Source: Candidatus Binatia bacterium (GTDB taxonomy: Bacteria > Desulfobacterota > Binatia > Bin18). Taken from it: 64,000 nucleotides of DNA. Below, piece by piece: positions 41,292 through 49,701 of the stretch. Where the stretch lies: NCBI GenBank assembly GCA_022820725.1, contig JAJEFA010000017.1, forward strand, positions 62,001 through 126,000, given 5' to 3'. How positions within the stretch are numbered: position 1 is the first letter of the stretch; the number at the start of each line of letters is the position of its first letter. The notes beneath the pieces are model-generated. The model was not told the DNA's origin. It searched no databases and worked only from the letters and a program-made list of their open reading frames with translations. The translations under genes were made by a program, and so were the position numbers.

Positions 41292-42332
41292 ATGGATTTC
41301 TCGTTTTTTATTATCAACCAAACGCCAGACGGCTCTTCCATGAAACAGATATACGACGAGGGTCTGGAGCAGATCGAATGGGGCGACCGGCTCGGCTATA
41401 GTACCGTCTTTTTAGCTGAGCACGCCTTTTATCATCACGGCAAACCTTCTCCTCACGTGCTGCTGGGCAATATCGCGGCGCGGACCAAACGTATCCGCCT
41501 GGGCACGGCGGTCAGCGTCCTGCCGTGGCACAACCCGATTGAAGTCGCCCAGGATTACGCCACGGTCGATCTGCTATCCGACGGGCGGCTGGATTTTGGT
41601 GTGGGCCGAGGCTTGTTCAAGGGCGAGTTCGACGGCTATGGCGTCCCCTGGGGAGAGGCCGAGGAGCGGTTTAACGAGAGTCTGGATATTATCCTCAAAG
41701 CCTGGACTGGCGAGCCCTTTTCGTATGAGGGCCAGTTTTTCAGCATCCCGGAAGTGACCGTAATGCCCAAACCGCTCCAGGAACCGCACCCTCCTCTGTG
41801 GCAGCCCTGCCTGAGTCCCTCGACCATGGAAAAAGCCTTGCGACGGGGGATTACGCCTATTCTGGGTGCCTCACTCACCCCCCTGGCCGACCTCAAGCAA
41901 CTGTTTGGGCGGCTTGACACTGCCATGAAAAAGACCGGCCGGACCGACTTGCCGCGGGTCGGCCACCCCTTTGTCTATGTGAGCGATACGACCAAAAAGG
42001 CCCAGGAAGAAGCCCGCCAGGGCATGCAGTGGTTTCTGGACGACTTTGCCATGATGTTTACCCTGCCCGAGGGAGAAAGCTGGCCGGAGACGTATCAGTT
42101 CTTCGAGCCGTGGGCCAAGTATATTCGCTCGTTGAGCTATGACAAAGTGATTGACGAGGACCTGGTCTGGTTTGGCGACCCCGAAACGGTCCGCGCCAGA
42201 ATCCGCTGGCTCCGGGACGAATGCAAAGTGTCCCACGTGCTGTTGTTCATGCACTTTGGCGGCATGGAGCACGAGAAGGTCATGAAGTCGATGGAGCTGT
42301 TTGCGACCAAGGTCATGCCCGAATTTCAATAG
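41292..42332 (+). CDS. LLM-class flavin-dependent monooxygenase
   Basis: This encodes 346 residues from an ATG behind CAGGAGGGGAAG. Luciferase-family features are LEQIEWGDRLGYSTVFLAEHAFYHHG, LGNIAARTKRIRLGTAVSVLPWHNPIEVAQDYATVDLLSDGRLDFGVGRGLFKGEFDGYGVPW (the G-x-G-R-G segment) and FSIPEVTVMPKPLQEPHPPLWQPCLSP. The His in AEHAFYHHG is typical of two-component monooxygenases using FMNH2. It closes the plus-strand run, ahead of a terminator at 42345. Confidence 0.88.
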   Translation: MDFSFFIINQTPDGSSMKQIYDEGLEQIEWGDRLGYSTVFLAEHAFYHHGKPSPHVLLGNIAARTKRIRLGTAVSVLPWHNPIEVAQDYATVDLLSDGRLDFGVGRGLFKGEFDGYGVPWGEAEERFNESLDIILKAWTGEPFSYEGQFFSIPEVTVMPKPLQEPHPPLWQPCLSPSTMEKALRRGITPILGASLTPLADLKQLFGRLDTAMKKTGRTDLPRVGHPFVYVSDTTKKAQEEARQGMQWFLDDFAMMFTLPEGESWPETYQFFEPWAKYIRSLSYDKVIDEDLVWFGDPETVRARIRWLRDECKVSHVLLFMHFGGMEHEKVMKSMELFATKVMPEFQ

Positions 42333-42344
42333 TCCGGAGATATA

Positions 42345-42376
42345 GAGGGTGGGTCACGCAACGTGGACCCGCCCTC
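42345..42376. terminator. Bidirectional hairpin between convergent genes
   Basis: GAGGGTGGGTC (42345-42355) pairs with GACCCGCCCTC (42366-42376), 11 pairs with one G-T wobble and a 10-base loop. It lies between the LLM stop and the amidohydrolase stop, where a shared terminator is expected. No U-run follows. Confidence 0.55.
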
Positions 42377-42382
42377 CGGGAC

Positions 42383-43522
42383 TCACGTCAGATTATACAG
42401 CCGAGCCACGTTGCCCCCGAGTATGCACTGCTGGGCTTCCGGCGATAGCGACGCAATGGCTTCTTTTGTCTCGCCCAGCGCGTCAAGGCTGCCGTCCCAG
42501 TGCGGAAAGTCCGAGGCCCATACAAAGCGCTCGGCACCATAGCGCTCGGCCATATAGGGGATCGTGGTTTCATCCGGGTCAAACGAAATCCAGCACTGCC
42601 GGGCAAAGTACTCGCTCGGCAGATGCTTGAGGCCGGTCTTATAGCCGATTTTTTGGTACTTGGAGTCCCAGCGGTCCAAGGCGTGCGGAATCCAGCCGGC
42701 GCCGACCTCCAGGAGATTCACTTTCAGGGTGGGAAACCGGTCAAAGACCGCGCCCTGAAAGAGTGCGGCAAAGGCCGCCTGGACGTCGGCTACGAGCGGC
42801 AGACACTGAAAATACACAAACGATGAATCCATGAAGTCGGTGTTTTCCTGGGCAATCCACTGATGACCGAGAAAGTCTTCATGCACCGCGGTGTGGAAAC
42901 CGATGGACAAAGCATGGTCCTGCAATACCGCCCACAGCGGATCGTAGGTCCTGTCCCAAAAGGCCCGCTTGTTGGCCGGAGCGGCACATACGAACACGCC
43001 TTTATGCCCGAGTTTTGCCACCCGCTTCACTTCCGTGATTGCCGCGTCAATATCCAGCAGAACGATGTGGGCAACCGGGATAAGTCGGGTCGGGTCGGCG
43101 GAGCAGAAATCAAGAATCCAGTTGTTGTAGGCGCGGCAGTAGGCTGACGAGAGCTCGACATCGGTAATGCCGGGCTCCCAGATGAGGCCGAGGGTGGGAA
43201 AGAGCACCGAGATATCGATGCCATCCGTGTCCATGCGTTGCAAACGCGCCTGCGCATCATAGGCTCCCGCAGGGCCGTCACGGTAGCCAAAACGGCCCGG
43301 CTCAAAAATCGCCCGCAGAGGCTGTCCGATGCCTGCCGCGGTCGGGCCTATGCCACGGGTAATGGGCAGCGGTTTATTTTCAACCACGAGGTATTCGACA
43401 CCATCATCTCCGGTGTCCATCCGAATGGCGCGATCTTTGAACTTGGCCTCCAGATAATTTTGCCACAGATCGACAGGTTCCAGTATATGTCCGTCCGCAT
43501 CAATGATTTTTCCGTGCAGCAT
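42383..43522 (-). CDS. Amidohydrolase_2 family protein
   Basis: This encodes 379 residues from ATG 43522 behind AAGGAGGGAGC; a 16-residue longer frame lacks a site. Metal-binding DADGHILEPVDLWQNYLEAKFKDRAIR opens the protein, VGFHTAVHEDFLGH adds His ligands, and FVWASDFPHWDG holds the catalytic Asp. It resembles the 57590 protein (same DADGHILEP start and KFKDRAIR/KYKDRAIR) more than 25025. Members are hydrolases or decarboxylases of aromatic-acid intermediates. It is convergent with the NicX/Rieske run. Confidence 0.88.
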   Translation of the reverse strand: MLHGKIIDADGHILEPVDLWQNYLEAKFKDRAIRMDTGDDGVEYLVVENKPLPITRGIGPTAAGIGQPLRAIFEPGRFGYRDGPAGAYDAQARLQRMDTDGIDISVLFPTLGLIWEPGITDVELSSAYCRAYNNWILDFCSADPTRLIPVAHIVLLDIDAAITEVKRVAKLGHKGVFVCAAPANKRAFWDRTYDPLWAVLQDHALSIGFHTAVHEDFLGHQWIAQENTDFMDSSFVYFQCLPLVADVQAAFAALFQGAVFDRFPTLKVNLLEVGAGWIPHALDRWDSKYQKIGYKTGLKHLPSEYFARQCWISFDPDETTIPYMAERYGAERFVWASDFPHWDGSLDALGETKEAIASLSPEAQQCILGGNVARLYNLT

Positions 43523-43631
43523 GCTCCCTCCTTGCCCATCGCATGTAGCGTATTTTTGCGAACTGCGCATCAGCCAGGTTGCATGGTGAGGTGTATTTGC
43601 AACTTTATAGAAGGGGATCAGGAGTCTGTAT

Positions 43632-43660
43632 TTGACAGAATAAGTTTGAATAAGTAATAA
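43632..43660 (+). promoter_or_regulatory. Strong predicted sigma70-type promoter of the tup locus
   Basis: TTGACA at 43632-43637 and TAATAA at 43655-43660 have the optimal 17-base spacing, 28 bases before the regulator start. The AT-rich surroundings (TTTGAATAAGTAATAATTAG) stand out. An operator for the encoded HTH regulator may overlap; the internal GAATAAG-TTT-GAATAAG direct repeat is a candidate. Confidence 0.6.
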
Positions 43661-43688
43661 TTAGTCAATTTTTTTATGGAAGAAAGCC

Positions 43689-44612
43689 ATGCCTGAAACC
43701 CTGCTCAGCACCCGTGAAGTGGCCGCGTATCTGCATATCAACGAAAAGCAGGTGTACCGCTTGATCCGAAACGGCACGATTCCATGTACGCGCGTTACCG
43801 GTAAATGGCTGTTCCCACAAAGCCTGGTGGAGGATTGGGTCAAGCAGAATTCTCTGGCGCAAACCACGGCGCCGCACGCTGCGTCCCCAGGAGCGGTCCA
43901 GTTTGAACCCGAACGGGGGCTCTTAATCGCGGGCAGCAACGACCTCTTGCTTGATACCTTGATTGACTTAGCCGGACGGCGTTTCCCCGAACACCTTTTT
44001 TACACCACCAATCTGGGCAGTTTCGGTGGGCTCGAAGCGTTGAAGCAAGCGAAGACCCACGTAGCGCTGGCCCATCTGCTGGACCCCGAGACCGGCGAGT
44101 ACAACGCGCCGTTTGTGTCGCAAGCCGGACGCCCCGACCTGGTAGCCGTGACCCTCTGGCATCGCCGGCTCGGATTGATTACCCGGCCCGACGGCAGCCC
44201 GGTTCGCTCGCTGGCCGAACTGCCGCGGAAGAAGAAACGTCTGGTGAACCGTCAGGCCGGGTCTGGGGTGCGCTGGTTCATCGATCAGCAACTCCGGCAG
44301 GCCCGGATCAAACCGGAACAGATTGAGGGTTACGAGGTCGAAGCCCGGACGCACTGGGAGGTCGGCTTACACGTGCTCCAGGGACGGGCGGATGTCGGAG
44401 TGGCCGTCCAGTCGGTGGCCGAGTTGTTGGATCTCTCGTTTACCGAGATGGTTGAGGAGCGGTTTGATTTGCTGGTCTCCAAAGAGCTGTATTTTGCCAG
44501 ACCGGTCCAAGCCCTGTTGGATGTTGTGACCTCACCTGAATTACAAGAACGCGCGGCTGCACTCGGAGGCTATGCGGTGCGCGAGGCCGGCAAAGTCGCG
44601 TTCACTCTATAG
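43689..44612 (+). CDS. One-component regulator: excisionase-type HTH plus periplasmic-binding-like domain
   Basis: This encodes 307 residues. Residues ~5-55 are an excisionase/MerR-like winged HTH: LLSTREVAAYLHINEKQVYRLIRNGTIPCTRVTGKWLFPQSLVEDWV. Residues ~75-305 form a type-II solute-binding-like domain: GSNDLLLDTLIDLAGRRFPEHLFYTTNLGSFGGLEALKQAKTHVALAHLLDPETGEYN, LVNRQAGSGVRWFIDQQL. This architecture often sits beside tungstate/molybdate ABC genes and is presumed to sense the oxyanion in the cytosol. No signal peptide is present. Eight bases separate it from tupB, so it is in the same operon. Confidence 0.85.
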   Translation: MPETLLSTREVAAYLHINEKQVYRLIRNGTIPCTRVTGKWLFPQSLVEDWVKQNSLAQTTAPHAASPGAVQFEPERGLLIAGSNDLLLDTLIDLAGRRFPEHLFYTTNLGSFGGLEALKQAKTHVALAHLLDPETGEYNAPFVSQAGRPDLVAVTLWHRRLGLITRPDGSPVRSLAELPRKKKRLVNRQAGSGVRWFIDQQLRQARIKPEQIEGYEVEARTHWEVGLHVLQGRADVGVAVQSVAELLDLSFTEMVEERFDLLVSKELYFARPVQALLDVVTSPELQERAAALGGYAVREAGKVAFTL

Positions 44613-44619
44613 CAGCCCC

Positions 44620-45327
44620 ATGCAGGATTTCGGACAAGCCTTCACCCTGGCCTTTCAACTCATCGTTTCCGTCGATCCAACGCTGAGTGAGATTATACTC
44701 CTTTCTCTGCGAGTGAGCCTCGGTGCGGTAACTATCGCCAGCGTGATTGGACTCAGTATCGGAGCAATAGTCGGTATTCTTCGTTTCCCCGGACGTGGTG
44801 CGATCATTGTCTTCTTAAACGCGCTGATGGGCTTGCCCCCGGTTGTGGTGGGCCTGGTGGTCTATATGACGCTGTCTCACGCCGGTCCGCTCGGCTGGCT
44901 CCATCTTTTATATTCTCCGACCGCGATGATCATTGCCCAGACCATTCTGGTTACGCCCATTATCGCCAGCCTGTCACGACAGGTGATAGAGGACTTCTAC
45001 AGCGAATACCGAGAGCAGTTCTTATCGCTGGGGGTTCCGCCGAAGACGGCCGTTGCCGCCCTGTTGTGGGATGCGCGGTACAGCCTTCTGACCGTCGCCC
45101 TGGCCGGCTTCGGGCGCGCTATCGCCGAAGTGGGGGCGGTCATCATCGTAGGTGGAAATATCAAGCACGTGACGCGGGTTATGACTACGGCCATTGCGCT
45201 GGAAACCTCAAAGGGGGACTTGGCGCTTGCCCTGGCGCTGGGGCTCATTCTCATCCTGATTGCGCTGAGCGTAAATGCCACCGTGTCGCTCCTGCGCCTC
45301 AATGCCTCCAATAGCGCCTATGCCTAG
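44620..45327 (+). CDS. tupB: Tungstate ABC transporter permease TupB
   Basis: This encodes 235 residues from ATG 44620. It is a five- to six-helix permease with the binding-protein-dependent EAA loop: VIEDFYSEYREQFLSLGVPPKTAVAALLWDARYSLLTVALAGFGRAIAEVGAVIIVGGNI. The segments ALMGLPPVVVGLVVYMTLSHAGPLGWLHLLYSP and MTTAIALETSKGDLALALALGLILI are typical of TupB/WtpB. It moves tungstate through the inner membrane, with TupC and TupA encoded next. Confidence 0.92.
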   Translation: MQDFGQAFTLAFQLIVSVDPTLSEIILLSLRVSLGAVTIASVIGLSIGAIVGILRFPGRGAIIVFLNALMGLPPVVVGLVVYMTLSHAGPLGWLHLLYSPTAMIIAQTILVTPIIASLSRQVIEDFYSEYREQFLSLGVPPKTAVAALLWDARYSLLTVALAGFGRAIAEVGAVIIVGGNIKHVTRVMTTAIALETSKGDLALALALGLILILIALSVNATVSLLRLNASNSAYA

Positions 45328-46090
45328 CGACGTAGAGGCCCTGCAACCCGAGCGAGGATCGACCGATACCGCTCAGTCCTTGTTTCCTCTCAACGTTCAT
45401 CAACTCGTGTATAGCGTGGGCACGCAACGCCTCATTGATGGCATCGATCTGACCATCGAGCAAGGCAGCCGCACCATCATCATGGGTCCAAACGGAGCGG
45501 GTAAGAGTCTGCTGCTGCGACTGCTGCATGGCCTGCTGGTCCCAACCGCAGGGGAAATCCGCTGGGGAGAAACCCCACGGATGGACCAGGCCCGGCGACG
45601 ACAAGCGCTCGTGTTCCAGCGCCCGGTTTTACTGCGGCGGTCTGTGGGAGCCAACCTGCGCTTCGCGCTCAAGCTGCGCCGCCACACACGGGCCGAAAGA
45701 GAGGAGCGGCTGCGACACATCCTGGAACTTGCCAGCCTCTCACACCTCGTGGACCGCCCGGCCCGAGTCCTCTCCCAAGGCGAACAACAACGGGTCGCTA
45801 TTGCGCGTGCCCTGGTCCTTGAGCCGGAGGTACTGTTGCTCGACGAACCGACTGTCAGTCTGGACCCGGCTTCCGTTGAAGCGATTGAAGAGTTGATCCT
45901 TGCCGCGCATAGGCGCGGGACGAAGATTATCCTGGTGACCCACGATATGGCTCAGGCCCGCCGCCTGGCCGATGAGGTTGTTTTGCTTGAGCAGGGTCGG
46001 GTCGTTGAATATTCTCCCGCGCTCCAGTTTTTTCAGCAGCCCAACGCGGCGACAGTCCACATTGATGGCAGCAGCCGGGTCGTTCTGTAG
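45320..46090 (+). CDS. tupC: Tungstate ABC transporter ATPase TupC
   Basis: This encodes 256 residues from ATG 45320, overlapping tupB by eight bases. The motifs are complete: Walker A GPNGAGKS, Q-loop VFQRPVLLRRSV, signature LSQGEQQR (a variant of LSGGQ), Walker B VLLLDEP, D-loop SLDP and the switch His in VTHDM. An N-terminal stretch of ~20 residues precedes the domain. It supplies ATP hydrolysis for tungstate uptake. It has no regulatory TOBE domain, so oxyanion sensing likely rests on the upstream regulator. Confidence 0.9.
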   Translation: MPSDVEALQPERGSTDTAQSLFPLNVHQLVYSVGTQRLIDGIDLTIEQGSRTIIMGPNGAGKSLLLRLLHGLLVPTAGEIRWGETPRMDQARRRQALVFQRPVLLRRSVGANLRFALKLRRHTRAEREERLRHILELASLSHLVDRPARVLSQGEQQRVAIARALVLEPEVLLLDEPTVSLDPASVEAIEELILAAHRRGTKIILVTHDMAQARRLADEVVLLEQGRVVEYSPALQFFQQPNAATVHIDGSSRVVL

Positions 46091-46098
46091 AGAGGAAA

Positions 46099-46944
46099 AT
46101 GCATAGACCAACGCCTCGATTGTGGTGCGTGCGAGCCGTCCTCAGCCTGACGCTGGGGTTGCTCTTGAGCGGGACAGGTCGGGCCGAGGAGCGCTTTATC
46201 ATCCTCCAGTCAACAACTTCAACCCAGAACTCCGGTTTGTTTGACGCCATACTGCCCCGTTTTCAGGCCAAGACGGGAATCGAAGTGCGTGTGGTCGCGG
46301 TCGGGACCGGTCAGGCGCTCAAGAACGCCCGCAACGGTGATGGCGATGTGCTGCTGGTGCACGCCAAGTCTGATGAAGAGGCCTTCGTCGCCGCGGGCTG
46401 GGGAGTAAAACGCTATGATGTCATGTACAACGATTTTGTGATTGTTGGGTCAGCGGACGACCCGGCGGGCATTACCGGTATGCAGGAGGCCGGCGCGGCA
46501 CTCAGAAAGATTGCCCAAACCCAGGTCGCATTTGTCTCGCGCGGAGATGAGAGCGGCACCTATAAAAAGGAGCAGGCATTGTGGAGAATCGCCGCGGTTG
46601 ATCCGCTAGAGGCGAGTGGAACGTGGTATCGAGAGGTCGGCGCCGGCATGGGGGCAACCTTGAACACTGCGGTCGGAATGCGAGCCTACACGCTGGCCGA
46701 CCGCGGTACCTGGTTGAGTTTTCGGAACAAGGCTGACTACACTATCCTGGTGGAAGGTGACCCGCAGCTTTTCAATCAATACGGAGTGATCCTGGTGAAT
46801 CCGGCTAAACACCCGCATGTGAAAGCCGGCCTGGGCCAGCGGTTCATCGACTGGCTGGTCGGACCGGAAGGCCAAAGTCTGATTGCCGGCTATACCATCG
46901 TCGGCCAGCCGCTCTTTTTTCCCAATGCTCCAGGAGGAGAGTAA
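46099..46944 (+). CDS. tupA: Tungstate-binding protein TupA
   Basis: This encodes 281 residues, with a signal peptide ending at GTGRAEE. The mature protein opens with ILQSTTSTQNSGLFDAILPRFQAKTGIEVRVVAVGTGQALKNARNGDGDVLLVHAKSDEEAFVAAGWGVKRYDVMYNDFVIVG. This is the TupA signature, including the TTST tungstate loop. SRGDESGTYKKE and TLADRGTWLSFRNK complete the pocket. TupA binds tungstate far more tightly than molybdate in characterised systems. The operon order here is regulator-tupB-tupC-tupA, with the binding protein last, which is less common than tupABC. Confidence 0.93.
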   Translation: MHRPTPRLWCVRAVLSLTLGLLLSGTGRAEERFIILQSTTSTQNSGLFDAILPRFQAKTGIEVRVVAVGTGQALKNARNGDGDVLLVHAKSDEEAFVAAGWGVKRYDVMYNDFVIVGSADDPAGITGMQEAGAALRKIAQTQVAFVSRGDESGTYKKEQALWRIAAVDPLEASGTWYREVGAGMGATLNTAVGMRAYTLADRGTWLSFRNKADYTILVEGDPQLFNQYGVILVNPAKHPHVKAGLGQRFIDWLVGPEGQSLIAGYTIVGQPLFFPNAPGGE

Positions 46945-46959
46945 ACCGGAGGGATAGAT

Positions 46960-47364
46960 ATGCTCACAGGAAGCTGCCACTGCCGGGCCGTTCGGTTTGA
47001 AATCACCGAGGAGATTCGTGGCTTCATGCACTGCCATTGCCATACATGTCGCAAGATCAATGGCACGGTGTATGGGTCGAGTGCGCTGGTGACGAGGGCG
47101 GGGTTCACCATTGTTACCGGCCAGGACGCACTGACCGCCTATGAGTCGTCGCCCGGGAAAAAGCGCTGTTTTTGTTCTCGATGCGGCTCGCACGTGTATG
47201 CGTATTTCGACCGTGATCCACAGACCATACTCCTTCGTATGGGAACCTTGGACGATGATCCGGGCGTACGCTCCCAGGGCCATATCTGGGTGAGTCATAA
47301 AGCGCCCTGGTATGAGATCCGGGATGACCTGCCCCGCTTTGACGAGGACCCCGACAAACGCTGA
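46960..47364 (+). CDS. GFA/CENP-V-type zinc protein, copy 1
   Basis: This encodes 134 residues. Zinc ligands follow the GFA pattern: GSCHCRAVRFEI, MHCHCHTCRKING and CFCSRCGSHVY, with CGS-type third site. Relatives include S-(hydroxymethyl)glutathione synthase-like proteins, most without proven activity. It begins 15 bases after tupA, so it could be in the tup transcript. A second copy follows at 47473. Confidence 0.88.
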   Translation: MLTGSCHCRAVRFEITEEIRGFMHCHCHTCRKINGTVYGSSALVTRAGFTIVTGQDALTAYESSPGKKRCFCSRCGSHVYAYFDRDPQTILLRMGTLDDDPGVRSQGHIWVSHKAPWYEIRDDLPRFDEDPDKR

Positions 47365-47472
47365 TCCTACACGGTCTTTGCGCTCACTTATGGGCTGGTT
47401 TCCTTCCACCTCTTCATCCCTCATACCCGGCGTGATATAGGCGGCGCATAGCAAAAAACAGGAGGTGTTCAC

Positions 47473-47886
47473 ATGTCACAGATTGTTGGTGGCTGTTTAT
47501 GTGGGAATATTCGCTATGCCTGTGAGGCAGAGCCGATGATGATGGCGATCTGCCACTGCAAAAATTGTCAAAAGCAAACCAGTACGACCTTCTCGATCCT
47601 GGTTGCCGTGCCGAAGGGGTCGCTGAACATTGAGGGTGAGCTGTCAGCGTATAATGATCAGGGATCGAGTGGCCAGGCGGTGATTCGGAAATTTTGCGGC
47701 AAGTGCGGCTCACCGATTCTGTCTGATGTGGCAGCCTTGCCGACCATGGATTTCCTCAAGGCCGGCACGCTCGACGATACCTCCTGGCTCAAGCCCGAAG
47801 CCCAGCTCTGGTGCGATAGCGCCCAGTCCTGGCTCAAGCTGGATGACGACATTGCGCAAATAGCCCAGAATCCACCGATGGACTAG
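47473..47886 (+). CDS. GFA/CENP-V-type zinc protein, copy 2
   Basis: This encodes 137 residues from an ATG behind CAGGAGGTG, a near-ideal ribosome-binding site. Ligands are GGCLCGNIRYAC, AICHCKNCQKQTSTTFSILVAVPKGS and FCGKCGSPIL. It differs substantially from copy 1 (more typical of the DUF636-like members), so it is not a recent duplication. The role may be formaldehyde/thiol-linked or metal related; unknown. Confidence 0.88.
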   Translation: MSQIVGGCLCGNIRYACEAEPMMMAICHCKNCQKQTSTTFSILVAVPKGSLNIEGELSAYNDQGSSGQAVIRKFCGKCGSPILSDVAALPTMDFLKAGTLDDTSWLKPEAQLWCDSAQSWLKLDDDIAQIAQNPPMD

Positions 47887-48007
47887 CAGTTTGTCAGGAC
47901 CCTCTGTTGCCTCGTAGGCTCCTTTCCCTGCATTGCTAGCGATAAAAGTTCCTGAGCAGCGAGGCACTTGCCGGCTGGAGAAAAAGCGTGGGACGGGGGA
48001 GACCGAC

Positions 48008-48547
48008 GTGGCAGAGGATATCGAACGTATCCTGTTCACAGAGACGGACATCCGAGCCGGCCTGAGCCGCGTTGCCCAGGAAGTCGCGGCCTATTACCGG
48101 GACGCGCCCTGTACGGTTGTGTCGGTACTCAAGGGCGGTTGTCTCTTTACGGCGGATATTATCCGCCGGCTTCCCTTTTCGCTCCGTCTGAGCTTTGCCG
48201 CAGTATCGAGCTATGGAGACGGGACAACGAGTGGCCGGCTTAGCCTGGACTATTTCCCGACCGACCAGGAAATCCGGGAGCAGCGGATTCTCCTGGTTGA
48301 CGACATCCTGGATACGGGCCGGACGCTCGCGTTTCTCCGCACGGCGCTTTTGCAACACGGAGCCCGTGAGGTCAAAACCTGTGTGTTGCTCGATAAGCCC
48401 GCCCGGCGGAGAGTCGAGTATGAAGCCGACTTTCGCGCTTTTGTGATTGAAGACGTGTTTGTGGTGGGGTATGGGCTCGACTTTGCCGGTCGTTATCGCA
48501 ATCTGCCGTATATTGCCATCTTACAGCCCGAGGTCTCTGCCGAGTAA
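48008..48547 (+). CDS. hpt: Hypoxanthine-type phosphoribosyltransferase
   Basis: This encodes 179 residues from GTG 48008 behind ACGGGGGAGACC; upstream in-frame starts lack a site. The PRPP loop is ILLVDDILDTGRTLAFL, preceded by VSVLKGGCLFTADIIRRL (PPi loop) and SSYGDGTTSGRLSLDY (flexible loop). The C-terminal VFVVGYGLDFAGRYRNLPYIAIL matches the base-binding hood of Hpt. It salvages hypoxanthine or guanine to IMP or GMP in the cytosol. It is followed by a strong terminator. Confidence 0.9.
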   Translation: MAEDIERILFTETDIRAGLSRVAQEVAAYYRDAPCTVVSVLKGGCLFTADIIRRLPFSLRLSFAAVSSYGDGTTSGRLSLDYFPTDQEIREQRILLVDDILDTGRTLAFLRTALLQHGAREVKTCVLLDKPARRRVEYEADFRAFVIEDVFVVGYGLDFAGRYRNLPYIAILQPEVSAE

Positions 48548-48561
48548 GAATGACAGACAAA

Positions 48562-48593
48562 AAGAGGGACGAGCCACAGGACTCGTCCCTCTT
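48562..48593. terminator. Bidirectional rho-independent terminator
   Basis: AAGAGGGACGAG (48562-48573) and CTCGTCCCTCTT (48582-48593) form a perfect 12-pair stem with an 8-base loop between the convergent hpt and DyP genes. A-run before and T after the stem make it usable from both strands. Confidence 0.85.
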
Positions 48594-48617
48594 GTAAATA
48601 GCGGACTCGGCTAATAG

Positions 48618-49538
48618 TTACGACATCGCGGCGTCGAGCGTTTCCACCGACGGAGCGAAGTAGAACGAACCGGAGGCCGGGTTGCTGTACGAGGTGAGCC
48701 GGTCGCGTTCCTGACCGTCCATGCCATACATGGCCCGCATCCGCTCGCGCAACGGAGCCTGGCTCTTACAGAAGGCCATGAAGTACAGGCCGACCGTGCC
48801 ATCGTGGAACGCGTACGGGGTCGAACGGCGCGAAATCTCATCCCGCTTGGGGGTGCTGTCGTCGCCGGTTTTGCCCTCTCTCAACTCGACATGCGAGAGG
48901 TGGGAAGGAGAGGGTTGGGGGGACAGGCGGGTTGAGTCGGCCTTGGTCCGGCCAAAGACTTTTTCCTGCTCCTCAACGGGCAGAAGGTTGAAAGCTTCCA
49001 GGTCATGAATCCAACGCTGGGCAATGATGAAGCTCCCACCCGCGCCCGGCTCGCCGTCCGGAACGACGGCGACTTCAACATCCCGCTCGGGCTCGGGGTT
49101 GCCGGTACCATCTTTGAACCCGGACAGGTCGAGCGAGTCGCCAAAGATGAAGGTCATGGTTTCGCGGGCTACCCGCATATGTCCCTTCAGGGCTTCCCGG
49201 GCGTCCCACTGGGCTTTCCAGACCTCATCCTTTTTGTCGCTGTTCAGCCAGAACAGGAGTTCTTCCTGGGTACCCTTGGCTTCCTTGCCACTGCCATCAA
49301 TCGAACGGAACGTTTCGTAGGGCTGGAAATCGTTGGGCACATCGTCCGTGAGGTCCGAGAGGAGTGATGGTCCGAGGCCAATGGTCAGATTGATGCCTTT
49401 GTCGGCACAGTCTTTGCGCAACTGCTGGACCGCAGATTTGATCACACCCATATCAGCGCCATCCAGGCGACTGAGATGGACATACCACTGGTGCTGGCCC
49501 ATGTTTCTATTGAGAACTGCTGGTTGTGGTGTTGCCAT
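48618..49538 (-). CDS. DyP-type heme peroxidase, second copy
   Basis: This encodes 306 residues from an ATG behind AAGGAGGGCC. It has SLDLSGFKDGTGNP (GxxDG with the distal Asp), SHLSHVELREGK (proximal His) and HDGTVGLYFMAFCKSQAPLRERMRAMYG (heme-pocket strand and helix). There is no signal peptide and no encapsulin tail. It is clearly diverged from the copy at 29846 and belongs to a different DyP subgroup. Likely functions are peroxide-dependent oxidation of phenolics or heme-linked chemistry. Confidence 0.9.
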   Translation of the reverse strand: MATPQPAVLNRNMGQHQWYVHLSRLDGADMGVIKSAVQQLRKDCADKGINLTIGLGPSLLSDLTDDVPNDFQPYETFRSIDGSGKEAKGTQEELLFWLNSDKKDEVWKAQWDAREALKGHMRVARETMTFIFGDSLDLSGFKDGTGNPEPERDVEVAVVPDGEPGAGGSFIIAQRWIHDLEAFNLLPVEEQEKVFGRTKADSTRLSPQPSPSHLSHVELREGKTGDDSTPKRDEISRRSTPYAFHDGTVGLYFMAFCKSQAPLRERMRAMYGMDGQERDRLTSYSNPASGSFYFAPSVETLDAAMS

Positions 49539-49701
49539 AAGGCCCTCCTTACCTCCAAATTATTAGGAATAAATATGCAGCCGTCTTATCTGAGAGCACT
49601 CGGGGCTGTCAAGAGATAAGGCGCTTCTCAAGCCTGCCTCTTGCGTGCGAAGCGGTGAGTCTCTACAAGAAAATGAACATTCACTCAGATGAGGGGGCCG
49701 C

